Source: Ditylenchus dipsaci
Lineage: Eukaryota; Nematoda; Chromadorea; Rhabditida; Anguinidae
Length of the DNA stretch: 64,000 bases
Direction: 5' to 3'
Assembly (NCBI GenBank): GCA_004194705.1
Contig: SADC01000107.1
Coordinates: 1 to 64,000, forward strand
The translations under genes and the position numbers were made by a program. Every line of letters begins with the position of its first letter. Positions within the stretch are counted from its first letter, which is position 1. This document shows, piece after piece, positions 44,231 through 54,949 of the stretch. The notes under the pieces were generated by a model. The model was not told the origin of the DNA, made no database searches, and worked only from the letters and a program-made list of their open reading frames with translations.

Positions 44231-44925
44231 ACTCAACTGTTTTTTCAGCCTTTTTTCATTTTTGTTGTTCCACTCATTCCGTGAGACTTTTTATGTCGTC
44301 TTTTTCTCTAATGAAGCCGCCTTTCCTTTTAGAGTAACCCTCTGATAAAAAGTCATTTTTTTATTGAAAAACGCGATTTTGTAAAAATTTGTTGACCTTA
44401 CTAGCGAATACCTCCGCCTCAGCGATTTTCACTTTTTCAACTAAAGTAATAAGTTCCCAAATATACAGTCAAACTCGATTTAATGAAACTCGATACAACG
44501 AATATTTGAGGTCGCAAGTTCGTTCCCACCTATGGTCCGACACTTTTTTACCTTTATTTTTTCAAAAATTTGCCAGTTCTGTTTCGATAGTTTTGTCTCA
44601 AATATCGCAAGGATTCTGATTTTGCCGATAATTTTTCGAAATAGAAATTTTTCTCACTAAATAAGCAAAAACTCGATTTAACGAATTTTGAGTTAACGAA
44701 AAGCCTGTTTTTTCACCGAGTTTTTGATTTTTTGAAAGAAAACAATTTGAATTTCCAAAAAATAATCGGCAAAATCGGAATGTTTGTAATATCTATATGT
44801 TAAACAAATTTTAATTTTTTTCTGAAATAATTGAATTGAACACTTAAAAAAATTTTTCATATGTTTGTCTTGAATTTATATAACATCGTTTCACATAACT
44901 GAGCAATTTTCAAGCAATTTTCCCA
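43915..44925. repeat. Duplicated segment, copy B, with both empty insertion sites
   Basis: Matches 35690-36281, then 38476-38745, then 39000-39034 and 39805-39890 of copy A, without the two foldback elements. The uninterrupted targets are CGCAAGTT at 44513-44520 and an A/T run near 44849-44857. Copy B also lacks the sequence equivalent to about 38750-38965. Confidence 0.9.
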
Positions 44926-44999
44926 CCGGTTTGACGGTTTGACAGACCCGCTTTTTGGTTTCGGTTTTGTTCCTGAAAAACCGGTTTTCGGTTACGGAC

Positions 45000-45800
45000 C
45001 GCGTGCGACCCTACTTTGTAGGTGAATTATGAAAAAATATCTTTTAATTTAGTAAATCGAGTAGCGAACCAGATTCTTATGCGTCCTGGTTAGCTCGGCA
45101 TAATTTGGAGGATAATTTGATGAATGACTTTTTTATCAGTGCTCAGGAAGCTCAAAGACCAACAATCAGTCCAAATCTATTGAAAGCATTACCGTAGAGA
45201 AGCAGGGTGGATAAACTGTAATTATCAAAAAAAAACATACTTTGCATTGCCTTAATAATGACCTCATTCTGTATTTTTTCACATATATATAAATATATCT
45301 CTATATGGTATTTGGACTATGCCCTCCCGTTTTTGACTACAACGTTTGTTCGCAGCATAAGTGGCCTTAGAGTTGATTCGCCACAATTTATATTTGTTAG
45401 TGTTATTGCAGATGATATTTGGGCGAGAAGGACTACAAACAATCCTTGAAGTCGGCACGATTCACACTGTGAATTGAAAGCGGCGATCAAGGTAACTAAT
45501 TTTATGGATTTTACAAAAACAAATCGTGTTATTTTAAGCAGAACTTAGCCACTATCGTCATAGCAGTGACCGTCCTGACCCACATGAAGACATTTTTCGA
45601 TGGTGAAAAAATAACAAAGATCGTTTTCAAAGCTTCTGCCCTCTTTTCAGCGTCTTCGGTGACTAGCGAAAGAACTTTTTCAATCGCGGGACTTCTCTAC
45701 GCCAATGCTCTTCGAAATCAGTAAAATGTTGCTTGAGATTCATATTTTTTTAAGAAATGTGATTTTCAGTCTTAGCGCAAGAACTGACAAATGCTTATTT
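45000..45800 (+). mobile_element. hAT-derived arm with dimerisation-domain remnant (right arm)
   Basis: It begins at the inverted hAT-like end CCGCGTGCGACCCTA. At 45630-45722 the plus strand reads FKASALFSASSVTSERTFSI followed by AGLLYANALRNQ and a stop, a good match to the hAT C-terminal dimerisation block (TSxxSERTFSxAG). The remainder of the transposase is absent. Confidence 0.82.
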
Positions 45801-46130
45801 TATTTTGAGGTTTTTAGCATATTTTTGACTTCCTTGTGCCAATTTTCAGTAGTTTTAAAAAAATCGAGAAAAATCAATCTATGGGCAGCTTGTAGTGATT
45901 CAGCTATCCAAAATAATGTAGTTATGAGCCGACCATTTTCTTACTTCTTTGTAGAGTTGTCGAGTCGAAGTCTCGATTTCGAGATTTGGACTCTTTTCGA
46001 AACCCAGGACCTGGTCAAAATAACGTAGAACATAAATGGGGCTAAAAGCCATGTGAGAAAAAAATGTCAAACTAGAATAGTAATAATAAAAGTTGAGTAA
46101 GTCATTTGACGAAGCCAAAATGTTAGACAT
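45795..46130 (+). pseudogene. Chemoreceptor mid-section fragment, plus strand
   Basis: SLCQFSVVLKKSRKINLWAA and CSDSAIQNNVVMSRPF align with the ENREKINAWAVARDPVLKSF region of copy A. The reverse complement copy is at 47275-47490. A further block near 46010-46100 repeats the ACTAGAATAGTAATAATAAA sequence of the receptor 5' region. Confidence 0.65.
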
Positions 46131-46379
46131 ATAAATATTAGGAGTTTTATACTTTGATGCGATTTCAGCAGAAAGAACTGTAGTTTAGTCACTATAAAGA
46201 TTTTTTTAATTTTCATTTTTGAAGTGATTCATAATTGTAGTGCGTAACTATAGCAGCCTTATTCATAAAAACAAACAAATACAAAAAGTTGGCAAAAAAA
46301 ACGTCTGACGCTACTGAATATATCTAACCCCCCCCCCCCTCTGTGGTTAAATACCGCTGATACCGCCCAAATAAATGAT

Positions 46380-46520
46380 AGTCATGGGCGTAGCCATGGG
46401 GTGGGAGGCACGTGCCCCTCCCCCGTCAGATTTTTTTCCTAGTCAAAAATGAAAAACAGTGTAGGTAAAATGGCCTTTGGCACCCGTTAGATTTTTTTGA
46501 TTTTCCGGCTACGCCCCTGA
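46380..46520. mobile_element. MITE copy (inverted)
   Basis: GGGCGTAGCCATGGGG...GACTAG...CCGGCTACGCCCCTGATG is the reverse complement of the MITE at 41455-41586. Confidence 0.75.
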
Positions 46521-46640
46521 TGACAGTGGTTCTATGTGCATTGATTCTCATTCTATTGCTGAATTTGTTGCCGCTCTTTGTTTTATTAAACCTTGTCAAA
46601 ATTTTGTTTTGAAACTGCGTGGTATTTAATTTACTTGGTA
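46520..46640 (+). pseudogene. Chemoreceptor C-terminal fragment, plus strand
   Basis: CIDSHSIAEFVAALCFIKP is read on the plus strand, mirror of the fragment at 41330-41470. It is part of the inverted duplication. Confidence 0.65.
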
Positions 46641-46756
46641 CTGAGAATTTCGAATCGCAAATATGTTAATATTACCTTGTAGCCTCGTTTTTTATTGGTT
46701 TTGACAGACCATATTTACAAGCGAGACGACGAAGTAACTTGATCACAGAACCAGGG

Positions 46757-47035
46757 ATGGTATTCAGGTAGGTTAGTAGAGTCAGTAGATCAAGAGTAAC
46801 TCGTGATCCTACTCGCCTATCCGAAACGAGTTGAGTGAAGTTTTTGATCAAAAGTTACTTGCGGCCCCTTTTCGAACAGCGAGTAATTTTTTGATCCGAG
46901 TGGAATTTATTTCTACTAGCTATGCTCGAGTTTTACTCGCCTACCCTGACTTTCTAACCCCGAGTTTTACGAGTAAATTAATTTTTTTTAATTTTCGCGA
47001 ATTCGGGGAGTAAAAATTTTTTAATTTCGCCTTAG
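46757..47035. repeat. Partial CTCGAGTTCTACTC element
   Basis: ATTCAGGTAGGTTAGTAGAG and following ACTCG-rich repeats copy the right arm of the 40215-41213 element in reverse orientation; the other arm is missing. Confidence 0.75.
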
Positions 47036-47274
47036 TCCCCTCTTACCTCTCAAAACTTTTAAGTCCCTGCCAAATTTTTAAAATTAAATTTTTACTTTTT
47101 GACTTAAATAAAACGTTGCAGTCATTATTGGACAAAAGCCTTTGTTAAGTAATAGTGATGGCTAGGCCCTGGACCTAATCCCAATTCTAAACCTAAGACT
47201 AACGTAATACTACAACCCTCGCAAGGTTTGTGCGTGGGTTTTACAAGCTTACAATAATAAATGTCATCGAAAAT

Positions 47275-47760
47275 TGGCAGATGGGTTTCGAAAAGAGTCC
47301 AAATCTCGAAATCGAGCCTCGACTCGACAACTCTACAAAGAAGTAATAAAAAGGTCGGCTCATTAACTACATTATTTTGGATAGCTGAATCACTACAAGC
47401 TGCCCATAGATTGATTTTTCTCGATTTCTAAAACTACTGAAAATTGGCACAAGGAAGTCAAAAATATGCTAAAAACCTCAAAATAAAATTGCTCTAATAA
47501 AAAATTTGATGTTTAACCGCCCGAAAAATTGCTAGGAAATATTGAGAAATTTCTTGTAAAAATAGGTTAGCATCAATCCAGTGATCATATTAGCTGCGAA
47601 ACCTATGACTAGTGGAGCGTAGAATAGCCAAAACATGTCTTCCGAATCCAAATTGGTAGCTGGCAGAAAAAGGCACTACGAACTATGGTTTTGCAGCAGC
47701 CATTGTGGTTTCATAGAATAGACACCAAACAATTGTTTATAATTAACCACTAAAAGTGCC
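47275..47760 (-). pseudogene. Chemoreceptor fragment, copy D
   Basis: The minus strand repeats the mid-section (47490-47280, mirror of 45795-46030) and, near 47700-47560, sequence equivalent to the TYQLGFGRHIFGYYS region (AGCATCAATCCAGTGATCAT is shared with 43780-43800). Stops and shifts are frequent. Confidence 0.6.
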
Positions 47761-48110
47761 TTGTTTTCAAATTTCGCTACCAGCAAAACCATCAGCCCCC
47801 TCCAGAATCAGACGTGGACTATAATTAATTTTTTTGGCTTTTTTACACCTAAAAAACTTAAGAACTAATACCAAATCTGACATCTTCTTTATCCATCTAG
47901 AAGTAAGTGAGTAAGTGAATTAAGTATTATCGAGTGCTCACCACCAGCCACGAGAATGCAGCCTTAAAAGAGAAGAAAACAAAATAAACTGCGTTTGTTC
48001 AAGGGTATTTTTTATCTCACTTCTCAGCAGCTCTTTATCCAATAACTCACTCGAATTTTGTTTGTAGACAAAATGCTTAACTATTTTAGCTTTATTTTTT
48101 CTTTCATAGT
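47761..48110. other. Gene-less stretch
   Basis: No supported feature between the receptor relic and the next MITE. Confidence 0.45.
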
Positions 48111-48167
48111 AACAAAATACTTAGGAGCACTTGCAACGCGCACCTCTCACTCGATTGCACCCCGCAC

Positions 48168-48360
48168 CTCCGAGTCAATCAACAGGGGGGGGGGACCAAG
48201 TCAAAAAAGTTTTACAATTTTTTCCATAGTAGAGGGTATAAATAAAACCTTTCATGGCTAAATAAGCGAAAAATGTAGCTATAGAAAAATTTATTTCCAC
48301 CCTCTTATAAAAAATATGCATTGGTCCCCCTGGTGATTGATTGGGGGTGTGATGTGAAAT
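48168..48360. mobile_element. MITE with GGGGGACCAA/TTGGTCCCCC ends
   Basis: CCGAGTCAATCAACAGGGGG...GGACCAAG is matched by TTGGTCCCCCTGGTGATTGATTGGGGG. The arms continue with CATAGTAGAGGGTATAA and CACCCTCTTATAAAAAATATG. Non-coding; related to 49145-49350. Confidence 0.8.
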
Positions 48361-48484
48361 CGAGTGGGGGGAAAATTTAGCCGCATACCTATTGGAAATT
48401 TCTGCGCTAGTATAGAATAAGCCGGAATCTGAGCTACCCGAAATCGCTGTAACTACTCTTTGGAACAACAATTTTACGCTCAGG

Positions 48485-49144
48485 ACTTAGGCTCAGGGCA
48501 GGCCAGCGTGTGGAAGCTTTAACTGATAAATGTCTACAAGCTTTTTTCTTGGATTTGGAACATGTGTTCGGGTATTTTTGTCTCAATTTGAATAGTCGCT
48601 ATTTGAATTGTCTCAATTTAAGCGGTTGCAGTTTGAAATCTCGCAAGCAGTCGCTGGCCGCTGAAAAGGGCGGGTTTTTTCTATACAAGGGTCAAAATTT
48701 CTTTAATTTCCACTTTTCAAAAGTCAATACAGAACTTTAAAAAAAATGTAACCGAGCTTGAGACCTGACACTGTTCGTTATTGTTCACAGTCTATTTGTT
48801 TCTTTGTAATAAGTGAGGGCGCTTTTCGCCCGAACCTTTTTTTTCAGGTTTTTGACTGATCAGACTCATAGTTGCTAGGCTGTCATCACCAATAGCTCAT
48901 CGTCGGGCAAAAAAGATCAATTTTCGGTGGATACTCCACCTCCGACTAGGTAAATACGTTGGAGTTGTAGTCGGAGCTAGAGTAAAGCGTGTTCACGGCG
49001 CTTAGCCGCCGCTCCGCTGAGTTCAAAGTTAGCCCCGGCGCTTTAAACAATCCTGGCCATGACTAGATAGTCCTTGGTCTGTTAAGCGTGTTGGAATTGT
49101 AAAATAAAATCATCGTAGTCACCAAAAAAACGCTTGCTCAAGAA
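48485..49144. other. Repeat fragments, no gene
   Basis: CTTAGGCTCAGGGCAGGCCAGCGTGTGG at 48487-48514 is a solo end of the 14704-type MITE. Nothing else is supported; the 76-codon frame at 48510-48740 has no domain. Confidence 0.5.
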
Positions 49145-49350
49145 TGCATTTTAGGCTTTTGTTCCCCACGGTGAGAACAACAGAGGGGACCAAAGCACAA
49201 AAAATTTTGAATTTTTTAGAACAGGTTATAAGAAAATATTTTTATGGCCAAATTAGCCGTAAATATAGCTCTAGAAAATTTTATTTTTAACTATGTTCTA
49301 TAAAAAAATATCTTGTGAAATTTGTTTTGTTTGGTCCTCCTTTTGATTGA
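49145..49350. mobile_element. MITE related to the 48168 element
   Basis: CAACAGAGGGGACCAAAGC at the left and TTTGGTCCTCCTTTTGATTG at the right are inverted, with GAACAGGTTATAAGAAAATA pairing with TATGTTCTATAAAAAAATA. Non-coding. Confidence 0.7.
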
Positions 49351-49359
49351 CTGGATGGT

Positions 49360-50960
49360 GCGAAGAATAATTTTTTGGCAGTGATTCAAAAGTTTTTAGA
49401 GGTAAGAGGTAAAATTTGAAAAAAAAATTGTTCTGTCAAATCCAAAATCTGATAATGGCAAATATAGTCAACGTTGAAAAATATTATTAGTCTTGAATAT
49501 TAATTTTGCAAGGTAGTCGGTGAAAAACGGAGTTGTAGCGTGGAGGGGGGGGGGCTTACGAACTTTGTCAACAACCTACGAAAAACTCCAATTTGACCTC
49601 TTATCCATTCAAATAACCTTGGCTCGAAAAACGTCACCTGTTAGCTCAGTGTTCCAACACTCCCTAGCCCTACTAAATTATTTTTCAAAAGTGAGGCAGA
49701 AATCCATCCACTTATTTGTCAGCTTAAAAAATCTATCATAAGTCTGGAACACCAACAAAAAGCATTCAATCAGTTTGTGTGTGATAGTTTCTTATCTTTT
49801 TTGCTTGCCTACCCTATTTCCACCTCTAGCGTCTAGTGTGTTCGTATTGATCCATCCAGGGTCTTTTTAAACACAAACAATTGCTAACTGCCAGTATATC
49901 ATCATCTTGGCCGCTGCTGGTTGTTGTCAATAAAAAAGACTGATTGCTGCTGGCCTAAAGGTGGGATTTGGGAGTGATTTTGACTAAATACTCATTAATA
50001 TTACTGAAGAATGCTTGAGCTTTCTTTATATTGGGCGACTTTTTTAAAGATTTATTTGTGTTTGTTTTTGTTTGTTTGCTTAAAGATTTTGTTGGCGATT
50101 AAAATTGGTTAAATTTGTGTTTTTTCGTGACTTAGGTCTTTACACTTCACAAAAAAAGTGAGAAAAATTCTAGTGATTATACAGAAAACATACTTTAGCC
50201 ACCGCAGCAATAATAAAAAAATCGGCTAAAAAAATTTTGGTAAAGTTTCAGCGTTTTTTTCATAGTTAACGTTTCAAGTATTTTTCATAGTTGACGTTTT
50301 AGTAATTTTCTCATAGTTAACGTTCAGAGTTTTTTTAATGCGCCCCTAAGATAGGTTTTTTAAAAGTCTTATACATTTTTTGAATTCCTCGTCCAGTTTC
50401 AGCCTAGATATCACAGCGTATATCAGGACAAACTTAAATCTTAAAATCCTTAACTGTCAAAGAAATAACTAAAATAGCTAAAAAGCTGATGCACGAAAAT
50501 TTCGATTAGAAACGAGTGGGAAAAATCGGACAGTAGATGTAGACAGCATATCAAAAAAGTATGTAGGTAGATTATGATGCTGTAAATTTGATGTATATGT
50601 ATGAACTTCCTCATTTGCTTTATAGTTTCATGGGAATTTTATGAGTAATATTTTTATTTAAATTTATTTAAGTCAATATTTCTCTGCGACCGTGAAGTAT
50701 AACTTTGTTCAAAACTTTAAAATATTCATTTGTTAAAAAGCTTTTTACGGCGTCAAACTCTTAAAACTTTTTCTAATTTTTCACGAGAAGAAATTAACTT
50801 TTCGTTTGAAAAATTATGTTTTTAAATAAAATTTTTAAATCTCTAATATTTCTATCTATCAACTATATCTACCAAATCACCTACTGTTGCTTATGTTTTC
50901 AAATAGGCAAAAACTTAAACACAAGCTAAACTCAGCTGCTCAATCGACCAGTTGCTCAAA
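49360..50960. other. Gene-less AT-rich stretch
   Basis: About 1.6 kb without a supported coding region. A GTTAACGTTT-like triplet (CATAGTTAACGTTTCAAGTA, CATAGTTGACGTTTTAG, CATAGTTAACGTTCAG) repeats at 50260-50325. Confidence 0.55.
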
Positions 50961-50974
50961 ATGATGATACAGGC

Positions 50975-51350
50975 GGACATGTGCAGCCTGGCCCGTCCTG
51001 TTTCAAAACCCTTACGGGCTGGGCCGAAAAATTACACTGACTATAAAAATTTCGTTAAGTATGTAAGATGTGTTGACTCTGTGAAATAAGTTGACTATTT
51101 TTAAAAAATTTGCCTACCGTAGTTATTTAGATAGAAATCCCGTCTCTAATATTACATGCTACACTATTTTTCGACTAAAATTTTAGAATTAAGGCCATTT
51201 TTGGTTGGCGATTTCAAGATTTTTTGTGGATTGAAAATAGTGACCCCGGGGTTTCAATTAAAATAATTACGGTATTTGGAGGACGGGACGGACTGTTTTA
51301 GAACTGCTACTGGCCGGGCCGACAAAGTCACGGTCAGGGTTGGCCGGATA
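50975..51350. repeat. GGCCCGTCC/GGACGGGACGG inverted fragments
   Basis: TGGCCCGTCCTGTTTCAAAAC at 50988 pairs loosely with GGACGGGACGGACTGTTTTAG near 51281, and GGGCTGGGCCGA near 51015 pairs with GGCCGGGCCGAC near 51311. This suggests a degraded element using CCCGTCC-type ends. Confidence 0.5.
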
Positions 51351-51559
51351 AAGCCTAGAAGTTTGAAATTTGAAAGGCGCTCACTCTCACACTTTTTCAT
51401 CACCGTAGAACACAGAGTGAGAGTCTTTCATAGTTCAGAACTAAAATTTTTTGTTTTTTTCCAGAAATTGTAGTACCAAAATGTAGCTGACATTCAGGGC
51501 TAAAATTTGGTACCAAAGCTTAAAAAAATTTAGAATAATTTATACCAAAAATAGTGATG

Positions 51560-51752
51560 GCGAAAAAAAGTAACGGTGAAAATAGTGAAGGTAACAGGAG
51601 GGGCCAAATCAATATGGTGTTTTTGGCATTACAACAAAAAAGTATTGTCGGCAAAAAAAATCGATTGGCAAAAACAGAATTGCAAAATCGATTTATTAAA
51701 AAAGTTACGCCTTTAAGAAACCTGAAATTTCTTGATACATCCTATACTCCCG
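51560..51752. repeat. Partial copy of the mariner-like MITE
   Basis: GTGTTTTTGGCATTACAAC, AAAAAGTATTGTCGGCAAAAA and TCGATTGGCAAAAACAGAATT resemble 498-565. The sequence ends GAAATTTCTTGATACATCC, close to the mariner-type terminus. Confidence 0.6.
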
Positions 51753-51769
51753 CTTCTGAAATTTTTTAG

Positions 51770-52495
51770 CATATTTTTAATGTGTTGGGGAAAGCTATTT
51801 CCATATAAAGCAAAAAACTCTTTTTTTTTCTATATTTCTTCGCACTTTTTTCAGCTTAATCTCCACCCAAACCTAAATTCCCACAAACGCATGCCTTATA
51901 AAAAGTCATAAAGATAAAGAAAAATGGATGCTGAGAAATATACCCTATCTCCCATTCAGCAGCTTCTTTTTATTTGGAAGAGAGGGTTGTGTATCTTATT
52001 CTGGCCGTCTTCATTCTCCCCTCTTCCTGCCTCATAATATTTAATGAGCAAGTGTGGGGGAGAACACGATCCTCCAGCTAGCTCGATTATAAGGCAGCCT
52101 CTTCACATACATATGATTCTCCTCCTCCTTTATTTGAACATAGATCCTTGGGCCATGCCTTAACTGCATTTTATGGTCCAACAAAGAAATTAGTGAGATT
52201 GTGATTTCAGGAAGTAGATTTATTGCAACTGTAAAGCTTTTTTTTCAAGCAACATTTTACCACAATTTTTTTACTTTTGTGTATCTTGAATGCTAGATAC
52301 CTCATTTTCTCTGTAGTAAACTTTTTGCCACCAAAGGACTCTTTCTTGCCACAGATTTCTGAAAATCACAGAGGGACCAAGCAATTTTTAATTTTTTCAT
52401 TAGTTTCGCTGACAATGAAAAGTTTGGTCCATTTTTTGACAAACCTGTTTCCTAAATGAGACTATGAAGGGACATCTGCAAACCGACACCAGCTC
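51770..52495. other. Gene-less stretch
   Basis: No supported feature. Confidence 0.5.
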
Positions 52496-52545
52496 AGGGC
52501 ACCGGTGCGGTGCCGTGAGCTCCCGGTGCCGCACCAGTGCCACTT
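52496..52545. repeat. GC-rich palindrome (GGTGCGGTGCCG)
   Basis: GGGCACCGGTGCGGTGCCGTG is followed by AGCTCCCGGTGCCGCACCAGTGCC, a hairpin using the same words as 8036-8105 and 62615-62640. Confidence 0.65.
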
Positions 52546-52599
52546 ACAACACTGGCTGCGACATTTTTTCCAGCATCCGACGCAGCTGGGGTTAGAACT

Positions 52600-54228
52600 T
52601 TTAGGTGTATCAATATACCGTATTTTGTTTACTAATTACCCTATCTCCAATAGTTACTTCAATAAGCACCTATATCTCAACTCAAAAATTTACAAATCTA
52701 CAATCATACAGTGTATCACATGGGCGGAACGAATTTCCGATTTCCGACACTTTTTCTGTTTTTCAAATTTTTCTTCCGGTTTTGATTTTCTTTTCGATTT
52801 CGTATAATTTCTTATGTATTATTTCTTTTTGATTTGTATAATATTTCTTAACAAATTTCTGCTCGTGGACCCACCGCAAAATTTACCGCAAAATGACCCA
52901 CCGCAAAATGAAAGTGTCAAGCCACGAAGTCTCCTTAATTCAAGTCTTTCTGGATAACCCAATTCACAGTGAGGCAAAAAAAGCTGTGATTTATTGGTCA
53001 TCCAATAAAAGTTTCTTTGGCTTGTGCTTAGGCGCGGCGTAGGCTGTGTAACTCGAAGATGACAATAAAACTTATATTAAGTACATTTTTCAATGTTGGA
53101 ATGTGCTCAATTATGTTTTACCAACTGTTTATGTAGTTCGAAAGACATTTGGCGAAACCTGCAATTGGCTAAACCCAGAAATATTACGTAATCTTCCTGA
53201 AAAGCGGTGATATTCTCATTCGAGAAAATAGTAAAATATTTCAATTCAAATCTTCGTTGTCTCAAGAGGAATTTAAAAATCGTTAGGGAGTTGTTAGTTA
53301 AGAGTTGTTTTTAAGCAAATTAACTATGCTGAGCATAAACCCGGTGTCAGAAGCAGTATTTTGCCTGACAAAAGATTGAAGTCAAGATTTGCTTACAAAC
53401 TCAAAATAAAATCATCGATTTTTGAGTCGAGGTCATATTTTTCGGTGATTTTGGGGAATATTCTTATCATTCAACCCTAGAATGAACAAATTCGAAAGGT
53501 CAGCCACCATTCAAATGAGTACTCAAACACTCACTAAAAACCCTTTTGTAAACTTTTCAATTCAACTTTCAATTCACCAAAACTATAATTTCCACTTTAA
53601 AAAAGTCATCTCTTCGCTCAAGCCATCCAACCAAAAACTAAATGCATCCCTGAAATTCGATCCGAATCAGCGAAGCAGGCTATTAGGCAACTTCTCTTGA
53701 ACACCATTTGCAAAAGCACAAATAGCCTGAAGGCTTTGTCTGGTTGAACCACTCCAGCCAGCCACCTAGACCAAGCATACACACAAGTAAAGAAAGCACG
53801 AGCAGCAGTTTCCCACTCTTTCAAAAAACCCCTTATTTAAATTTTTTATTTTATTGGCTATTTGGTTGGCACATTGGCATTATTGTCAAGCCCAATAAAA
53901 GTAGCACCGCTCAAATGGGTCCTCTTCTACACTATTAAGTTTACACCACCCAGCCAGCAGAGCTGTGGCTTTTATTATATGTGTCTTCTGTTCAATTTAT
54001 TAGGCTAGGCTGAAGAGTGTGCTTGGATGCCTGGATGCACGTGTGTCCCCCTCCAGCTCTTTGCTCATTACCCAGTTTATGAAGACGGCTTAATTTTTGC
54101 CAGCAAACCTTTTTTGCAATTAATGCTAGGCTTTTGAAGTGACAAATTTGTTAAATAGACGTGTTTTTAATGAATTTCGGCGGGATTTGAAGTAGACTAG
54201 GAAATTTAAAAATTGTGACAAAAAACAG
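52600..54228. other. Gene-less stretch
   Basis: Short open frames only. The word GAGCATAAACCCGGTGTCAG at 53332 is a dispersed repeat also near 25058 and 27706. Confidence 0.5.
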
Positions 54229-54940
54229 GGCCCTATTCACCTTTACGGGGCATTATTTTGCCTTGGTCCCCCCTGTTGTTTTTTTTGCATTTTCTCATTT
54301 TTTGCCTTGGTCCCCCTGTGGTTTTTTTTGCAGAGTTCGCATATTTGTTACATCGTCTATATTATTTTTTAGTGCCTTTGACGGTCAATGCCACGCTCAA
54401 AAATTTTCTCTTCTGTGGAATTTCCGAATGTTGTTTCTCTTCGGCTGAAGGAAATATTTCTCTATAGCAGCGAGCAGTCCCTGAAGTTCTTCGTAGGTTG
54501 CAATCTTATCAATAATTAAGCCTTCTGCAACAATTGTGAAAAGCCAATGTTAATCGAACTGAGAGCAGACATAATCGACAACATTCAGGTATCTTGCATT
54601 TTTATTTAATTGCATGTTTTTCCTCGTTTAGTGGCGCTGTATCCAAAAGCAGAAGCCGTCAGAATTGTCGTGCAAGAAAATGGGATTTCTTGACTAAATT
54701 CTTAGCGCAAATATCGTTGGTTTATCAGTTTTGATTATTTCATGTATTTCCTGTATCGAATGTGAAATTTGAGTTTATTGTAATTGTATTGATAATAAAT
54801 AAATTATCATTAAAGCAAAGAGCGATTAAAAATTTTCTGCAAAAAACAACAGGGGGGACCAAGGCGAAAAATGAGAAAATGCAAAAAAAACAACAGGGGG
54901 GACCAAGGCAAAATAATGCCCCGTAAAGGTGAACAGGGCC
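54229..54940 (+). mobile_element. Merlin-type non-autonomous element with zinc-ribbon fragment
   Basis: GGCCCTATTCACCTTTACGGG at the left is matched by CCCGTAAAGGTGAACAGGGCC at the right, with A-rich flanks (AAAAAACA and AAAAAAAA, 7 of 8). Two TTGCCTTGGTCCCCC blocks lie inside each end. In the middle, plus-strand codons read SLKFFVGCNLINN, CNNCEKPMLIELRADIID, then after an intron WRCIQKQKPSELSCKKMGFL. This C..C...WRC...S pattern is that of the N-terminal zinc ribbon and following segment of ISXO2/Merlin transposases. Confidence 0.72.
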
Positions 54941-54949
54941 AAAAAAAAA

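Larger units (their letters stand above)
41119..46860. repeat. Large interrupted inverted duplication, centre near 44.1 kb
   Basis: 41119-41640 is the reverse complement of about 46330-46860 (for example TGTGATCAAGTTACTTCGTC against GACGAAGTAACTTGATCACA), and 42460-43265 is the reverse complement of 45000-45800. Between these arms are unmatched pieces (41640-42450 and 45800-46330) and an unpaired centre (43265-45000) that holds the receptor copy B. The inner arms begin at the hAT-like end TAGGGTCGCACGCGG. Confidence 0.85.

Noticed and set aside
45258..45449. Open frame mirrored at 42809-43015
   Set aside because: Identical on both arms of an inverted repeat and without a domain; conservation is explained by the duplication.
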